Source of the DNA: Deltaproteobacteria bacterium
GTDB taxonomy: Bacteria; Desulfobacterota; DSM-4660; Desulfatiglandales; Desulfatiglandaceae
DNA length: 9,815 bases
Reading direction: 5' to 3'
Assembly: GCA_019307645.1 (NCBI GenBank)
Contig: JAFDJF010000035.1
Location: forward strand, 1 to 9,815
The notes below the pieces were generated by a model. That model searched no databases. It worked only from the letters and a program-made list of their open reading frames with translations, and had not been told where the DNA came from. Positions 7,691 through 9,815 of this stretch are shown in pieces (the first letter of the stretch is position 1; every line of letters begins with the position of its first letter). The position numbers and the translations under genes are program-made.

Positions 7691-7723
7691 GAGACCTTTG
7701 AAAAACGCTCCCTTTTGCACCAA
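7691..7723 (+). repeat. Left terminal inverted repeat of the MITE-like element
   Basis: The first 15 bases match the reverse complement of the right end perfectly. Over 33 bases there are five mismatches (positions 16, 21, 22, 28 and 29), enough divergence to suggest that the copy is not brand new. Confidence 0.85.
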
Positions 7724-7777
7724 CTCGGCGTCAGACAAAAATTTTAATCCTCGAAATACTCAATGTATTCCTGTTTA

Positions 7778-7809
7778 CCCCGTTAAATGCAGCTCCTATT
7801 TAACTGGGG
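7778..7809. repeat. Central palindrome of the MITE-like element
   Basis: The arm CCCCGTTAAAT (7778-7788) pairs with ATTTAACTGGGG (7798-7809), with one bulged base and a 9-nt loop. It is nested within the terminal inverted repeats, so the whole element can fold as a long interrupted hairpin in RNA or single-stranded DNA. Confidence 0.7.
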
Positions 7810-7835
7810 CGGTTAAAATTTGAGTCTTCCTTGAT

Positions 7836-7868
7836 TTGGCACAAAATTGAGCATTTTTCAAAGGTCTC
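7836..7868 (-). repeat. Right terminal inverted repeat of the MITE-like element
   Basis: This is the partner of the left end, reading TTGGCACAAAATTG into the shared terminal 15 bases and ending in GGTCTC. The duplicated AGGAT follows immediately at 7869-7873. Confidence 0.85.
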
Positions 7869-7896
7869 AGGATGTTTTGTATCTACCCGGGTTATC

Positions 7897-7934
7897 AGGT
7901 TCAGGGTTCAGAGTTTACCCTGAACCCTGAACCT
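7897..7934 (-). repeat. Perfect 15-bp inverted repeat just after serA
   Basis: AGGTTCAGGGTTCAG at 7897-7911 and its exact reverse complement at 7920-7934 enclose an 8-nt loop. The arms are themselves built from a GGTTCA/GGGTTCA tandem unit. The structure begins 7 bases after the serA stop, where a terminator would be expected. No T run follows on the minus strand, so it is more likely an mRNA-stabilising hairpin, a factor-dependent stop or a dispersed intergenic repeat. Confidence 0.8.
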
Positions 7935-7941
7935 CATGCGG

Positions 7942-9522
7942 TCACAACTCGATTTTCCTTGCCGAAAAGACGTTATCGAGACCTCGAAGTTCCTCAAGTA
8001 TCTCTTCATTGACAATGGTGTTTGTCGTTAGAAGGATTACGTTCTGTTTCTTCTCCTTCTGTTCTCCCACCTGCATGCGGCTGATGTTGATGGTGTATTT
8101 CCCGAGGATAGTTGCGATTTGGGCGATTACACCTGGTTTGTCCAAATTATGAATTAAAAGGATATGCCCCTCGGGAATGGCCTCCATGTAGAAATTGTTT
8201 ATGCGAAGGATCCTGGGCAATTTCTTGCCGAAAATGGTGCCGGAGATGATGTTGTCACCCTCCAGGGTTTTAACACTGAGCTTGACCAGACTGGCAAAAT
8301 CCTGGGAAGTACGGCTCCTGGATTCCACAACCTTTATCCCACGTTCGGCAGCAATGTGGGGCGCGTTTACAAAGTTCACATCGTCTTTGAGAATGGGCGT
8401 TAACAGCCCTTTCAGTACGGCTGTGGTTAAAGGCGCCAGATCATATTCGGTCACGGTTCCAGAATAATCAATCTTGGCCTCTATGATGGCGCTGTCTGCA
8501 AGTTGCGATTGAAATGATCCCATCCGTTCTGCCAAAGTAACATAGGGTCTTAGCGTGGACATCAGTTCAGCACTGATGCTGGGGACATTCACTGCATTTT
8601 TTATGGTCCCGTGAAGAAGGTATGCCACAATTTGTTCTGCCACATCCTTGGCGACATTGTCCTGCGCCTCCGTGGTGGAAGCACCGAGATGCGGTGTGCA
8701 GATAAAATTGGGCAGGTTCATCAGTTCAATTTTTCCAGGAGGTTCCGTACTGAAAACATCAAAAGCGGCGCCTCCCAGATGCCCTGACTTCAGTGCCTCA
8801 CCGACGTCATCTTCATTGACAATCCCCCCGCGGGCGCAGTTGACCACCATGGCACCCTTTTTCATCTTTGCGATGGTATCTTTGTTGATTATATTACTGG
8901 TTTCATCGGTCTTCGGTGTATGCACGGTGATGTAATCGGCCCGACTGAGCAGTTCGTCAAACGAGACTGGCTCCAGGTCCTGCTTTTCGATGGCTTCCGG
9001 CTTGATATACGGGTCATAGACAATGACCTTCATTTTCATTCCTTTGGCCCTGTCGGCCACAATGCGGCCGATGTGCCCGACACCGATGAGTCCAAGGGTT
9101 TTGTTGAAAAGTTCGTGGCCTTTCAGTTTCTTCTTTTCCCATTTTCCTTCCTTCAAGGAAGCGGTGCCCTGGGGAATATTTCTTGAAAGGGATAGAATCA
9201 TGGCAACCGTGTGTTCCGCCGTCGTTATGGTGTTTCCCTCGGGTGTGTTCATCACCACAATCCCGCGCTGACTTGCCGCAGGTATGTCCACATTATCAAG
9301 GCCGATGCCTGCTCGACCGATAACCTTCAGACTGCCGGCCTCTTTAATGATGTCGGCAGTAACTTTGGTGGCGCTGCGGATCACAAGACCGTCATATCGG
9401 CCGATGATTGCCTTCAGTTCCTCAGGGGCTAGCCCGGTGTTGACATCCACATCAATTTCAGGTGTTTCCCGCAATATATTGATGCCCACATCCGAAAGCT
9501 GATCACTTACTAGAACCTTCAT
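7942..9522 (-). CDS. serA: D-3-phosphoglycerate dehydrogenase, long type with ACT domain
   Basis: SerA oxidises 3-phosphoglycerate with NAD+ to phosphohydroxypyruvate, the first step of serine synthesis, in the cytosol. The 526-residue length and layout match the long (type I) enzymes. A substrate/NAD domain pair spans residues 1-315, an intervening domain about 320-445, and a C-terminal ACT domain about 453-526. The NAD fold shows GVGHIG at 147-152 with Asp170 at the end of the second strand. The active site has Arg231 (NCARGG), Glu260 (DVFSTEPP) and His278 (TPHLGAS). In the ACT domain Asp461 (LDKPG) and Asn479 (INIS) align with serine contacts known from the M. tuberculosis enzyme, so feedback inhibition by serine is plausible. 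The ATG follows AGGAG with about 7-base spacing. It is preceded by its own promoter. Confidence 0.96.
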   Translation of the reverse strand: MKVLVSDQLSDVGINILRETPEIDVDVNTGLAPEELKAIIGRYDGLVIRSATKVTADIIKEAGSLKVIGRAGIGLDNVDIPAASQRGIVVMNTPEGNTITTAEHTVAMILSLSRNIPQGTASLKEGKWEKKKLKGHELFNKTLGLIGVGHIGRIVADRAKGMKMKVIVYDPYIKPEAIEKQDLEPVSFDELLSRADYITVHTPKTDETSNIINKDTIAKMKKGAMVVNCARGGIVNEDDVGEALKSGHLGGAAFDVFSTEPPGKIELMNLPNFICTPHLGASTTEAQDNVAKDVAEQIVAYLLHGTIKNAVNVPSISAELMSTLRPYVTLAERMGSFQSQLADSAIIEAKIDYSGTVTEYDLAPLTTAVLKGLLTPILKDDVNFVNAPHIAAERGIKVVESRSRTSQDFASLVKLSVKTLEGDNIISGTIFGKKLPRILRINNFYMEAIPEGHILLIHNLDKPGVIAQIATILGKYTINISRMQVGEQKEKKQNVILLTTNTIVNEEILEELRGLDNVFSARKIEL

Positions 9523-9675
9523 GGAAATTCTCCTATTAACACAAGGTCAGACAGTTGAGTCGAAAAGGCCCTTACTGTTTGTGCTGCGGCAGGGCAATCC
9601 TGAAGCAGACCGATTTTCGCCCCTTTCTGAAAGTTTAATTACAGTATCAGTTTGCCGCGCTATGAAAAACAAAAA

Positions 9676-9703
9676 ATTCTAACATCTGGAGGAGATTTGT
9701 CAA
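9676..9703 (-). promoter_or_regulatory. Sigma-70 promoter of serA
   Basis: On the minus strand TTGACA (9698-9703, perfect -35) and TAGAAT (9676-9681, 5 of 6 for -10) are separated by 16 bp, with an A-rich stretch just upstream. Transcription would start near 9669, leaving a leader of about 147 nt. The leader holds one weak hairpin (9582-9607, with CAGG/CCTG and TGCT/AGCA arms) and no leader peptide or riboswitch that I recognise. The bases from 9704 to the window end show no gene. Confidence 0.7.
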
Positions 9704-9815
9704 GTTTTTGATTGTCCTGAGCCAGTTTCAAAGCGTTTCAGTTTGGTGAAGGTCGGGTGGTGTATTTGACTTTAACAATGATTTACTGAGAGGTGTCCCG
9801 GACGCTGCAAAACTT

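Larger units (their letters stand above)
7691..7868. mobile_element. MITE-like non-autonomous element with terminal inverted repeats
   Basis: A 178-bp element begins with GAGACCTTTGAAAAA and ends with its exact reverse complement. The terminal inverted repeats span 7691-7723 and 7836-7868 (33 bp, 28 matching), and weaker pairing continues inward for about 20 bases more. The 5-bp direct repeat AGGAT flanks it exactly on both sides (7686-7690 and 7869-7873), as expected of a target-site duplication. The interior holds a second palindrome (7778-7809) and a small hairpin (7755-7769), and no coding capacity. The structure fits a MITE mobilised by a transposase elsewhere in the genome; the family cannot be named from here. 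It sits between serA and the DUF1844 gene and disrupts neither. Confidence 0.85.

Noticed and set aside
7836..7853. TTGGCAC...GAGC in the right MITE end as a sigma-54 promoter
   Set aside because: The GG to GC distance is one base too long and the -12 element reads TTGAGC rather than TTGC; the match is part of the terminal inverted repeat.
9704..9815. End of an upstream gene at the window edge
   Set aside because: No frame on either strand shows recognisable coding features over this short stretch.

Overview
The window reads as a piece of chromosome from a Desulfobacterota (former Deltaproteobacteria) bacterium, probably a sulfate-reducer-like lineage. This rests on the gene order ispE / tRNA-Gln / prs / rplY (CTC-type bL25) / pth, a DUF1844 protein, a K+-dependent membrane pyrophosphatase, and intergenic palindromes of a kind I associate with that phylum. 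The taxonomic call is inference. All eight protein genes and the single tRNA lie on the minus strand, so transcription runs from high to low coordinates.

In transcription order: a 293-base upstream region carries a good sigma-70 promoter and a leader of about 147 nt for serA (first step of serine synthesis). A 324-base spacer follows serA. It holds a perfect 15-bp inverted repeat just after the serA stop and a 178-bp MITE-like element with 33-bp terminal inverted repeats and a 5-bp target duplication. Next come a DUF1844 gene and a degP/degQ-type periplasmic serine protease. After 21 bp comes ispE (isoprenoid precursor pathway), then tRNA-Gln(UUG), then prs (PRPP synthase).

A 231-bp gap with its own promoter candidate and a palindromic leader precedes rplY. 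Then follow pth (peptidyl-tRNA hydrolase) and, overlapping its stop codon by one base, hppA (ion-pumping pyrophosphatase). A weak stem-loop lies downstream of hppA.

Functionally this is a housekeeping cluster. tRNA-Gln, bL25 and Pth serve translation, and PRPP synthase supplies nucleotide, His and Trp synthesis. Phosphoribosyl transfer, IspD and aminoacylation all release pyrophosphate, which HppA can hydrolyse to drive ion export. That metabolic link is inference; the close packing is directly visible.

I found no phage, CRISPR, toxin-antitoxin or defence locus, and no convincing new multi-gene system. The most interesting items are the MITE-like element with its clean target duplication, the odd translation-start region of pth with an overlapping 13-codon mini-ORF, and the HppA residues that point to a K+-dependent, possibly Na+-pumping enzyme.
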